The position numbers and the translations under genes are program-made. From Pseudomonadota bacterium (lineage in GTDB: Bacteria; Chloroflexota; Ktedonobacteria; Ktedonobacterales; JACDGC01): a DNA stretch of 11,915 bases. Of the stretch, positions 6,154 to 11,915 are shown in pieces. The stretch is taken from assembly GCA_021323815.1 (NCBI GenBank), contig JAJPKG010000169.1, positions 1 to 11,915 on the forward strand, given 5' to 3'. The notes beneath the pieces were generated by a model, which worked only from the letters and a program-made list of their open reading frames with translations, ran no database searches and was not told the origin of the DNA. Within the stretch, counting starts at the first letter, position 1, and the number at the start of each line of letters is the position of its first letter.

Positions 6154-7290
6154 ATGGAGCCGATGTCAGTGATGCCTGGCGAGCAGCCGTTGCCGGAAGC
6201 GCACCCCCTTGATGAGACGCAAGTGCGGGCGGTCATCCCGCTGGCGACAGAGGGTGCGCTGTCGAAGCTGGATACTTCAAACAAACTACCAGCATTGATT
6301 GATGAAGAGACCCGGTTAGCGGAGATCTGCATCATCCCCGGTTCGGGGGTGCCTGATGCTTCGGCGGCACCGCCCAGGCGGCAGCATCCCATGCGGCTGC
6401 ACGTGATGATCTCGTTGCTGGGGCTATGCGGCTTGCTGGCGGCGTTATTGTGTTTTGCGCCGCTCACCGAAGCGGCAGGCGCAACAGCCAATCCGCTCAA
6501 TGCCCTGGCGAATGCCGTTCTGCTTCCGACGCCGCGTCCTTATTTCGATTATCGCGTGCAGCCCGGCGACACGTTTGAGCGCATCGCTGCCCGGTTCAAG
6601 GTTGCGCTGGGTGGCATCTATGAGTTGAACCATTTTTATGCCGGGCAAGAAGCTCAGGTTGGCGTCGTCATTCGCGTGCCGACCAACCCAACGTATGGCG
6701 CGAGCTATGTCGCGCCGCCCATGCCCTATATGAGCGCGGGAGCCAGCATCGGCGGCGGCAACATTGTGGGCACATGCCTCTTTTGCTCGGCGGGCGGCTG
6801 GACGAACGGACCCGGCAAGCCCTGCGCGCCCGGCAGCCAATCTGTGCCGGTGGACCCCACGAAATTCAACCTGATCAATCCCAACCCTGGCTCGCAGTGG
6901 GTGCGCGGTTTCACCTGGAGCCATAATGGGGTGGATCTCACCAGCGGGCAATATGGCACGCCGCTGGTTGCCGCGCAAACCGGCGTCGTCATCTTCGCCG
7001 GCTGGGATCCCTTTGGCGCGGGCTATGCGGTGAAGATCAATCACTGCGGAGGCCTGGCCACTGCCTATGGCCATATGGAAAAGCTGTTAGTGAGCGTCGG
7101 CCAGGCGGTGCAAGCGGGCCAGGAGATCGGCCTGCAAGGCGCAACAGGCACGGCCACCGGGCCTCATGTGCATTTCATGACCTGGTGGGACAACGTCCCC
7201 TTCGATCCCCTCTGCGTCTACCCCAGCCTCGACGGCGTCAGTTCCACGCAACACTATGGCGGTTGCCCCGCGCCGCAAAGCGCGCCGTGA
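6154..7290 (+). CDS. Membrane-anchored LysM domain M23 metallopeptidase
   Basis: With this start the protein has 378 residues. A hydrophilic head (1-80) is followed by one hydrophobic segment (about 84-105), then a LysM peptidoglycan-binding domain (about 132-176, YRVQPGDTFERIAARF) and an M23/LytM endopeptidase domain (about 245-355). All M23 residues are present: His257 and Asp261 in HNGVD, His307, and His338-x-His340 in GPHVHF, so it should be an active zinc peptidase that cuts peptide bridges in the wall. Six cysteines (208, 211, 224, 298, 354, 371) in the exported part suggest disulfides. The start is uncertain: a TTG at 6070 opens the frame but lacks support, ATGs at 6163 and 6172 are close, and an ATG at 6391 would begin directly at the signal segment. 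I chose 6154; none has a well-placed Shine-Dalgarno. Confidence 0.87.
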   Translation: MEPMSVMPGEQPLPEAHPLDETQVRAVIPLATEGALSKLDTSNKLPALIDEETRLAEICIIPGSGVPDASAAPPRRQHPMRLHVMISLLGLCGLLAALLCFAPLTEAAGATANPLNALANAVLLPTPRPYFDYRVQPGDTFERIAARFKVALGGIYELNHFYAGQEAQVGVVIRVPTNPTYGASYVAPPMPYMSAGASIGGGNIVGTCLFCSAGGWTNGPGKPCAPGSQSVPVDPTKFNLINPNPGSQWVRGFTWSHNGVDLTSGQYGTPLVAAQTGVVIFAGWDPFGAGYAVKINHCGGLATAYGHMEKLLVSVGQAVQAGQEIGLQGATGTATGPHVHFMTWWDNVPFDPLCVYPSLDGVSSTQHYGGCPAPQSAP

Positions 7291-7319
7291 GCGCATGCTC
7301 AGCTAAAACGCCCATCAGA

Positions 7320-7348
7320 TTGACGATTCTTGCGCTTGCGTTTAGACT
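7320..7348 (+). promoter_or_regulatory. Putative promoter of the Spinster-like MFS gene
   Basis: TTGACG (7320-7325) matches the -35 consensus at five of six bases, and TAGACT (7343-7348) matches the -10 at four of six, with a 17-base spacer. Transcription would start near 7355 and produce a leader of about 180 bases. Confidence 0.3.
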
Positions 7349-7366
7349 ACGTGCAGAGAACATCGC

Positions 7367-7403
7367 GGTGGATGCTCGTATCCATAACGACATTGCATCC
7401 GTC
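7367..7403 (+). other. Possible leader hairpin upstream of the Spinster-like MFS gene
   Basis: GGATGC (7370-7375) pairs with GCATCC (7395-7400), extended outward by two G-U wobbles and one G-C pair. Inside, TCGT (7376-7379) pairs with ACGA (7387-7390), leaving a 7-base loop and a 4-base bulge. It would lie in the leader if the promoter at 7320-7348 is right. I see no known riboswitch signature, and no other feature in the gene-free stretch 7291-7535 besides this and the promoter. Confidence 0.25.
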
Positions 7404-7535
7404 TGATCTAGAAGTGACATGATGGGTTTGCAGACAACCTGAAGTTTTGTTGCCGTTCAGCCGATTTTGATACCCGCTATGGCTGTTTCATGATGAAGGC
7501 TGCCCTTTACTGGTGGATGAGGAGACGCGCGCCAC

Positions 7536-8948
7536 ATGACCAGCACCGAACGCCGTGCCGTGATGCCGAAACCTGTGGTGCGCAGCCCCATTGCCGGCAA
7601 AGCCAACATTGGGGTGAACCCGGAGCCGCGCCCGACCAACCAGGGGATCGTCCCGCCATCTGCCCGCGCGGCGAACACCGTTTTTTGGCTGCTGACTGCC
7701 ATCAACTTCCTCAATTATCTGGACCGCATCATCTTTGTTGCGGTGGGGCCGGAACTGAAAAGCGCCTTTCATGTTGATGACGCGCAGGTTGGGGCCACAG
7801 CCAGCGCATTTTTGCTGGTCTATACCCTGGCGGCGCTGCCGATGGGTTTGCTGGCCGACCGTGCCTCGCGCACGAAGATCATTGCGGTGGGCGTGGCGCT
7901 GTGGAGCCTGGCAACGTGGTATACCGCCGTCGCACACACGTTTGGGGAATTGTTTGCCGGGCGAGCGGTTCTGGGCATCGGCGAAGCCAGCTACATTCCC
8001 GCTGGCGCGGCGTTGCTGGCGGCCTATTTCCCCATGCAACGCCGGGCGCAGATTCTCAGCCGGTGGGGTGCCAGCACGCTGGTGGGGACGGCAGTCGGTT
8101 TCGTCGCCGGCGGCATCATCGCCCAGCATTTCGGCTGGCGGTTCGCGTTTCTGCTCTGCGGCCCGCCGGGATTGGTGCTGGCCTGGCTCATCTGGCGTTG
8201 CGCCGACCGCGTGGCGTATGACGAAGCCGACCGGCAGGTGGCGAAACTGGCAGCGCAAGCGCCTGACACGGCCTCGCGTGGCAGCGGCTTTCGTCATGAT
8301 CTGGCGGGCTGGCTGGCGCAGGTGCGCGCGGTGCTGCGCAGTCCCACCGTGCGCGTGAGCATTCTCTTGCAGGCATTGGGGCTATTTGTCACCACGCCGG
8401 CGGTCGTCTTTGTGCCGATCCATTTGAAAGAGCACTATCATCTCGGCATCCAGACGACGGCGTTGCTGGCGGGCGGGTTGCTCATCCCCGCCGGCGTGGG
8501 CGGCACGTTGCTGGGCGGCTGGCTGGCCGATCGCCTGAGCGCGTTCCGCAAAGGCGGGCGGATGCTGACCATTGCGCTGGGGTTCGGCGGCGCGGTGCCG
8601 TTTTTCGTCGCGGGTTTCCTCTCGCAGAATCTCGCCTTGTTGCTGGGGCTGGCCTTCATTGGCACCATATTCATGAACATGTATAACGGCCCCCTCAACG
8701 CGGCCATTCAAGACGTGGTGCCGGCGGCATTGCGTGCCACCGCGCTGGCGGTGATCATGACCGCAGCGCATTTGCTGGGCGACGTGGAATCCCCGACGCT
8801 GGTGGGCACGCTGGCCGGTCACATCGCCGGCCACAATGTGGCGCACGCGCTGGTGTTCTGCGGCGCTCCGGCGCTGGCGCTGGGCGCGGTGCTGGCGCTT
8901 TATGCCGCGCGGCTCTATGCGCGCGAGGTGCAGATGCCGGGGAGGTGA
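7536..8948 (+). CDS. MFS transporter, Spinster-like family
   Basis: The 470-residue protein has a polar N-terminal extension of about 45 residues and about 12 transmembrane helices. Its family marks fit the Spinster-like branch: FLNYLDR at 58-64 at the end of helix 1, motif A GLLADRASRTK at 104-114, and RAVLGIGEASYIPAG at 143-157 with the conserved glutamate Glu150. Spinster relatives in animals move lysolipids or sphingosine-1-phosphate, while bacterial members have mostly unknown substrates. No substrate can be assigned here. GAGGAG at 7519-7524, eleven bases before the ATG, supports the start; Met10 is an alternative without a comparable site. The gene stands alone between long spacers and converges on the minus-strand gene that ends at 9039. 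It is not closely similar to the other MFS gene in this window, so the two are not a recent duplication. Confidence 0.87.
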   Translation: MTSTERRAVMPKPVVRSPIAGKANIGVNPEPRPTNQGIVPPSARAANTVFWLLTAINFLNYLDRIIFVAVGPELKSAFHVDDAQVGATASAFLLVYTLAALPMGLLADRASRTKIIAVGVALWSLATWYTAVAHTFGELFAGRAVLGIGEASYIPAGAALLAAYFPMQRRAQILSRWGASTLVGTAVGFVAGGIIAQHFGWRFAFLLCGPPGLVLAWLIWRCADRVAYDEADRQVAKLAAQAPDTASRGSGFRHDLAGWLAQVRAVLRSPTVRVSILLQALGLFVTTPAVVFVPIHLKEHYHLGIQTTALLAGGLLIPAGVGGTLLGGWLADRLSAFRKGGRMLTIALGFGGAVPFFVAGFLSQNLALLLGLAFIGTIFMNMYNGPLNAAIQDVVPAALRATALAVIMTAAHLLGDVESPTLVGTLAGHIAGHNVAHALVFCGAPALALGAVLALYAARLYAREVQMPGR

Positions 8949-8990
8949 ACATGGGCGCGGTGGCGAACTGCGCCGTAGGAAGCGAACCCA

Positions 8991-9030
8991 GTGAGCGAAG
9001 CAGGTCGCTCCAAGCCGCCGGCCCGCTCAC
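8991..9030. terminator. Inverted repeats between convergent genes
   Basis: GAGCGA (8993-8998) and TCGCTC (9005-9010) make a 6-bp stem with a 6-base loop. GTGAGCG (8991-8997) can alternatively pair with CGCTCAC (9024-9030). The site lies in the 90-base gap between two converging genes, where a two-way terminator is expected, but neither strand has a T-run after the stem. Confidence 0.25.
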
Positions 9031-9038
9031 ACACTGCT

Positions 9039-9869
9039 CTAGGTGCCCACAGCTTCGGTCAATTCGTCCCACCGGCGATCGGCGATGAGGCGATCCAGCC
9101 AGACGGAGGCGTCGCCGCGCTCAAAAGCTTCATTCAGCCAGCCGATCAAGGTCTCGCGGTCGGCAGCAGGACCAAAGAGCGCCGCCTGGATAATATCCGC
9201 CGGCAGCTTTTTTCCCAATGCCTGGGCGATGCGCCAATACGGCCCCTGCGCGCCATCCAGCAGCGATTCCAGCGTGTAGGCAGTTGCGGTGGGCAGGAAA
9301 GGGAAAAGCAGCGTGTCGATCAGCAGGTCGCCCAGATGCGCGCCCCACTGCACGGGCGAGCCGGCGGCGAAGACCACGCGACGGAATCCGGCGCGCAGTT
9401 CGGTGCCGTCCCAATCCGTTGCGGTGGCGCAGTTGAGCAGTTCGTGGGCGAGCTGGGCGCGAAACATCGGCGCGTGCAGGTCGGTGGAAAGTAGCAAGGT
9501 CTTGGCCGGCTGTGTTTTGCCGTCGATCTGCGCCAGATAGAGAAACGAGACGGCATTTTTGCCTTCCAGCGCGTGGACGTCCGCGCTGCCGAGGCGTTTG
9601 CGCGCTTCATCGCGGAACATGTCGGGGAAAAGGACGTAGATGCTGGGAGTGTCGTGCACCACGCGGGCATACCAGCGCGCCTGGTTGGAACGCAGCATGG
9701 CGGGAAAGGCGCGCACCAGCGCTTGCAACATCTCGCCCGCCAGAACGTAGACTGGGCGAAGCGATTGCTGGCGCATCCAGGGCCAGCGTTGCGCCATCCG
9801 CCCCCAATACTCAGCGATATCTTCAACGGCAGCAGCGATCTCCGGCGGGTCAGCTTGTGATTGTGACAT
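9039..9869 (-). CDS. Protein of unknown function, possibly a degenerate metallopeptidase-like protein
   Basis: The 276-residue protein has no signal peptide or transmembrane helix that I can see, so it is probably cytoplasmic. I do not recognise it with confidence. The segment AHELLN (141-146) sits where gluzincin-type peptidases have HExxH, with His142 and Glu143 kept but the second histidine replaced by Asn146. Further on, GFRRVVF (161-167) and HLGDLLIDTL (178-187) resemble the Gly-Phe and LNEGLTD segments that follow in such families, with Glu replaced by Asp181. If this likeness is real, the protein is probably catalytically dead. The start ATG at 9869 has GAGGG (9883-9879) nine bases upstream, which lies inside an inverted repeat. 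The 127-residue exported protein is encoded 60 bases upstream on the same strand, so both may share a transcript. Confidence 0.8.
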   Translation of the reverse strand: MSQSQADPPEIAAAVEDIAEYWGRMAQRWPWMRQQSLRPVYVLAGEMLQALVRAFPAMLRSNQARWYARVVHDTPSIYVLFPDMFRDEARKRLGSADVHALEGKNAVSFLYLAQIDGKTQPAKTLLLSTDLHAPMFRAQLAHELLNCATATDWDGTELRAGFRRVVFAAGSPVQWGAHLGDLLIDTLLFPFLPTATAYTLESLLDGAQGPYWRIAQALGKKLPADIIQAALFGPAADRETLIGWLNEAFERGDASVWLDRLIADRRWDELTEAVGT

Positions 9870-9878
9870 GAATAAGCA

Positions 9879-9920
9879 CCCTCGCTATACACATGTTTCT
9901 TCTTCAGTGTACAACGAGGG
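9879..9920 (-). promoter_or_regulatory. Inverted repeat covering the ribosome binding site of the 276-residue protein gene
   Basis: CCCTCGCTATACAC (9879-9892) and GTGTACAACGAGGG (9907-9920) form a 14-position stem with two mismatches around a 14-base loop. On the minus-strand transcript the 3' arm ends in GAGGG, which is the Shine-Dalgarno of the gene starting at 9869. The hairpin could block translation, act as an operator, or end the upstream transcript, although no T-run follows it. Confidence 0.45.
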
Positions 9921-9929
9921 CGTCTGGTG

Positions 9930-10313
9930 CTATTTGAGCAACTGGCTGAGGTTGAGCACGAAGTTTGGGTACAGCAGGCTATACCACCCCGTGTTCGACA
10001 GCGACAGCGTGAGCGGCATCAGGCAGCGCGAGAGCTGCGGATGCACGATGATGACTGGTTCCTGCACCGGCGCGAACGTGCCGCCGAGCGTGGTGTGGGC
10101 TGCCAGCGGCGTGACGCACGCGTTAGGCGCGAGGGTTGTCGTCTGGGTGTGCAGCGTCAGGACGAGCGCCTGTGAATCATGCGCCGGCACAATGGCGGCA
10201 TGGGCAACCGCCGTCTGCGACGTGCCGAAGTGCGCGGCGGAAAACACGAGCGCCAGCGCCAGGGTGAGGGCGGCAACGCCTTTGGCGAGCCACGACAAGC
10301 GAATCTTTTGCAT
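9930..10313 (-). CDS. Small exported protein of unknown function
   Basis: The 127-residue protein begins with a clear signal peptide: basic start (MQKIRLSWLAK), hydrophobic core (about 12-28) and a probable cut after AHA at 37-39. The mature part is about 88 residues, rich in Thr, Leu and Pro, with no helix-forming membrane span and only two cysteines (66 and 97), which could form one disulfide. The composition suggests a small all-beta domain. I do not recognise a family. AAAGGA nine bases before the ATG supports the start, and an extended -10 promoter lies just upstream. It precedes the 276-residue gene on the same strand by 60 bases, so they may be co-transcribed. Confidence 0.75.
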   Translation of the reverse strand: MQKIRLSWLAKGVAALTLALALVFSAAHFGTSQTAVAHAAIVPAHDSQALVLTLHTQTTTLAPNACVTPLAAHTTLGGTFAPVQEPVIIVHPQLSRCLMPLTLSLSNTGWYSLLYPNFVLNLSQLLK

Positions 10314-10354
10314 AGTGATACATCCTTTGTTTCAATAGTGGGTAGATGCGAATT

Positions 10355-10374
10355 GAATCGATTCTAGTATACCA
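10355..10374 (-). promoter_or_regulatory. Extended -10 promoter of the small exported protein gene, with an overlapping palindrome
   Basis: On the minus strand TGGTATACT (10374-10366) is an extended -10 element one base from TGnTATAAT. I see no convincing -35 box, as is common for this promoter type. The predicted start near 10360 falls within the perfect 10-bp palindrome GAATCGATTC (10355-10364), a possible repressor site. The leader would be about 47 bases. Confidence 0.4.
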
Positions 10375-10419
10375 TCACTTGTGAAATATCATCCAGCCTC
10401 TACCCCTTTTGTCTCATCC

Positions 10420-10429
10420 CCACCGGTGG
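10420..10429. promoter_or_regulatory. Palindrome upstream of the nfeD promoter
   Basis: CCACCGGTGG is a perfect 10-bp palindrome 30 bases before the -35 box of the nfeD promoter, a position suited to a regulator binding site. A single short GC-rich palindrome may also be chance. Confidence 0.2.
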
Positions 10430-10458
10430 TAATTGGCGACATTTTGGGGACAACCGGA

Positions 10459-10487
10459 TTGACGGACTGCGCCGCAAGCCGTACAAT
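10459..10487 (+). promoter_or_regulatory. Strong sigma70-type promoter of the nfeD-stomatin operon
   Basis: TTGACG (10459-10464) and TACAAT (10482-10487), each five of six matches to consensus, are separated by exactly 17 bases. Transcription should start near 10494. This is the best promoter in the window and drives the nfeD-SPFH gene pair. A full Shine-Dalgarno-like AAAGGAGG (10491-10498) overlaps the predicted start site but has no start codon at the right distance. Confidence 0.6.
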
Positions 10488-10544
10488 ACGAAAGGAGGCA
10501 AGCCGGAACATACGGCGTTTGTTTCTGCGAAAGACGTGATCGCG

Positions 10545-11033
10545 ATGGCGCAACAGAAAATAGCGGCGGCGATTGGGCATCATGGCTGCCTGCGTGCGGC
10601 GCTGATAGGCGGTGGGGTGGTGATGGCCGGGGTCGTGGTGTTGGTCGCCGCAGGAGCCATCCCGCCATTGCTCGCGGCAACGGCATTCGCGGCGCTCTCG
10701 GTCGGCGGCGCGGCGCTCACCATCAACGTCTTGCGCCTGGCACGCACATCCCCTGGTTTGCCGGCCCACGCGCGCCTGCTGGATAGCACGGCAACCGTTG
10801 TGATCGATCTCGTGCCGGAAGGCCGTGTGCTGGCCCAGGGCGAAAACTGGGCGGCACGGCTGGATGACGCCTTCGCCGATCAGGTCATCCCCGCCGGGCG
10901 GCGCGTGCGTGTGGTGGGCGTGGAAAATCTGCGCCTGATCGTCACGCCGTCTGTGGATGAATTGGTGGCCCAGGCGCGCGAACGCTCTTTGATTGATGCT
11001 CCCCCGAACTCTTCTGATTCTTCTGCGAAATGA
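10545..11033 (+). CDS. Short NfeD-like membrane protein
   Basis: The protein has 162 residues from this ATG. Two hydrophobic segments (about 17-38 and 41-64) form membrane helices, followed by an OB-fold of the NfeD C-terminal type (about 78-135), with the pattern PEGRVLAQGENWAAR, IPAGRRVRVVGVENL and LIVTP, and a short polar tail. It is the short form without the ClpP-like protease domain. NfeD proteins are partners of SPFH/stomatin proteins, and the stomatin gene follows after 10 bases, so both probably form a membrane-microdomain complex. The start is uncertain: a GTG at 10536 in the same frame would add three residues, and neither start has a good ribosome binding site. The stop codon overlaps the GAGG used by the next gene, which suggests coupled translation. 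Confidence 0.85.
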   Translation: MAQQKIAAAIGHHGCLRAALIGGGVVMAGVVVLVAAGAIPPLLAATAFAALSVGGAALTINVLRLARTSPGLPAHARLLDSTATVVIDLVPEGRVLAQGENWAARLDDAFADQVIPAGRRVRVVGVENLRLIVTPSVDELVAQARERSLIDAPPNSSDSSAK

Positions 11034-11043
11034 GGCATGTTTC

Positions 11044-11915
11044 ATGGATCCTCTTACCCTGTTGTTGGTGGGTGCCAGCGTGGTTGGGCTGATCGGCATC
11101 TTCACCGCGCTTTCCGGGCTGCGCGTTTCCAACCAATATGAACGCGGCGTTGTGTTCCGGCTTGGCCGCCTGGCGGGTGTGCGCGGTCCCGGTTTGTTTT
11201 ATGTGACCCCCTGGATCACCAGCGTGCGCAAGGTGGATCTGCGCACGCTGAGCATTGAGGTACCCCCCCAAGAGATCATCACCCGCGACAACGTGACGAT
11301 GAAAGTCAGCGCGGTGGTCTATTTCAACGTGGTCGATCCCGCCAAAGCCATCGTCAATGTGGCGGATTATCTGCGCGCGACGGTGCAGATCGCCCAGACG
11401 ACGTTGCGCAATGTGTTGGGGCAATCCGAACTGGACCAGATTTTGGCCGAGCGCGAGATCATCAACCACCGCTTGCAGGTGATCATCGACGAGCAGACCG
11501 AACCCTGGGGGGTGAAGGTAACGACGGTGGCGCTCAAAGACGTGGAGCTGCCCGTCAACATGCAGCGCGCCATGGCCAAGCAAGCCGAAGCTGAGCGCGA
11601 GAAGCGCGCCAAGATCATCGCCGCCGAGGGCGAGTTGCAGGCATCGCGCCAGTTGGGCGAGGCTGCGGCCATCATCGGTCGCGAGCCGGCCACGCTGCAA
11701 CTGCGCTACCTGCAAACCCTGACCGAGATCGCTGTCGAGAAAAATTCGACCATCATTTTCCCGCTGCCCATTGATCTGATTGAGCCGATCTCGCAGATTT
11801 TGCGCGCGGCGGCAGAACGACAGCGGACGGAAGCAGAGCAGAAGTCCCCGCAAGCGCCGCCCTTGCCGTCTGACCACACGCCCAACCCGCCGGAATTGCC
11901 ACCCCCGGCTTCATA
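11044..11915 (+). CDS. Stomatin/SPFH (Band 7) membrane protein, cut at the window edge
   Basis: The frame is open from the ATG at 11044 to the edge and gives 290 residues; the last two bases are TA, so the stop codon is probably completed by the next base. One N-terminal hydrophobic helix (about 4-24) anchors the protein. The SPFH domain follows (about 30-175) with typical stretches: YERGVVFRLGRL, GPGLFYVTPWI, VDLRT, PPQEIITRDNVTMKVSAVVY, LGQSELDQILAER, and TEPWGVKVTTVALKDVELP. A charged coiled-coil region (about 173-210) rich in Glu, Ala and Lys precedes a proline-rich tail (268-290). Family members form large ring or cage oligomers that organise membrane patches and control membrane proteases. 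GAGG at 11032-11035, eight bases before the ATG, gives the start. It is paired with the NfeD gene in the usual order. Confidence 0.93.
   Translation, partial: MDPLTLLLVGASVVGLIGIFTALSGLRVSNQYERGVVFRLGRLAGVRGPGLFYVTPWITSVRKVDLRTLSIEVPPQEIITRDNVTMKVSAVVYFNVVDPAKAIVNVADYLRATVQIAQTTLRNVLGQSELDQILAEREIINHRLQVIIDEQTEPWGVKVTTVALKDVELPVNMQRAMAKQAEAEREKRAKIIAAEGELQASRQLGEAAAIIGREPATLQLRYLQTLTEIAVEKNSTIIFPLPIDLIEPISQILRAAAERQRTEAEQKSPQAPPLPSDHTPNPPELPPPAS

Noticed and set aside
7488..8297. A 269-codon minus-strand open frame
   Set aside because: It is antisense to the Spinster-like transporter, with a charged, repetitive product and no recognisable domain.
10942..11877. A 311-codon open frame on the minus strand
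   Set aside because: It is the shadow of the stomatin/SPFH and nfeD genes on the plus strand; its translation is Gln/His/Arg-rich without family features, and the plus-strand frame is a clear SPFH protein that merely runs off the edge.
1..11915. tRNA, rRNA, CRISPR array, insertion sequence or prophage genes
   Set aside because: I looked for cloverleaf arms, regularly spaced repeats, transposase motifs and terminal inverted repeats and found none that stand up.

Overview
The window looks like chromosomal DNA of a GC-rich bacterium (roughly 60% G+C by eye). My best guess is the phylum Chloroflexota. The reasons are the style of the exported proteins (a beta-lactamase-like serine hydrolase behind repeated beta-rich modules, and a LysM-M23 peptidase with a membrane anchor), a structured repeat-like element beginning GTAGGGGCGA, and an ECF-type sigma factor with a cysteine-rich tail. 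This assignment is from memory of such genomes and is tentative. I see no rRNA, tRNA, CRISPR array, transposase, phage gene or integration site.

Layout. Bases 1-168 hold the tail of an unidentified plus-strand gene that overlaps, tail to tail, the end of a large minus-strand gene (119-1900) for an exported class-A-beta-lactamase-like protein. A divergent promoter region (1901-2140) separates it from a plus-strand MaoC/hot-dog protein (2141-2593) and a stand-alone response-regulator receiver (2661-3179). A structured spacer follows. Next come an ECF-like sigma factor with a roughly 200-residue cysteine-rich C-terminal extension (3423-4628) and an MFS exporter of the MefA/MFS_3 type (4674-6044), spaced like an operon. 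A membrane-anchored LysM-M23 peptidase (6154-7290) and a Spinster-like MFS transporter (7536-8948) complete the plus-strand run. Two minus-strand genes follow: a 276-residue protein that resembles a metallopeptidase that lost its second zinc histidine (9039-9869), and upstream of it a 127-residue exported protein (9930-10313). A second divergent region (10314-10544) leads to an nfeD-stomatin/SPFH pair (10545-11033 and 11044 to the window edge).

Functionally the region is dominated by cell-envelope genes: peptidoglycan-type hydrolases, two exporters, an exported small protein and a membrane-microdomain pair, with two regulators among them. The nfeD-SPFH pair is a well-known conserved unit. The sigma factor-exporter pair has no obvious anti-sigma gene beside it, so the fused cysteine-rich domain is the natural candidate for the sensor. 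The remaining neighbours show no firm pathway link.

No complete new defence or biosynthetic system is visible. The items most worth following up are the sigma factor with its built-in possible zinc-binding domain, the hairpin that covers the ribosome binding site of the degenerate metallopeptidase-like gene, and the beta-lactamase-like protein that lacks the deacylating glutamate.
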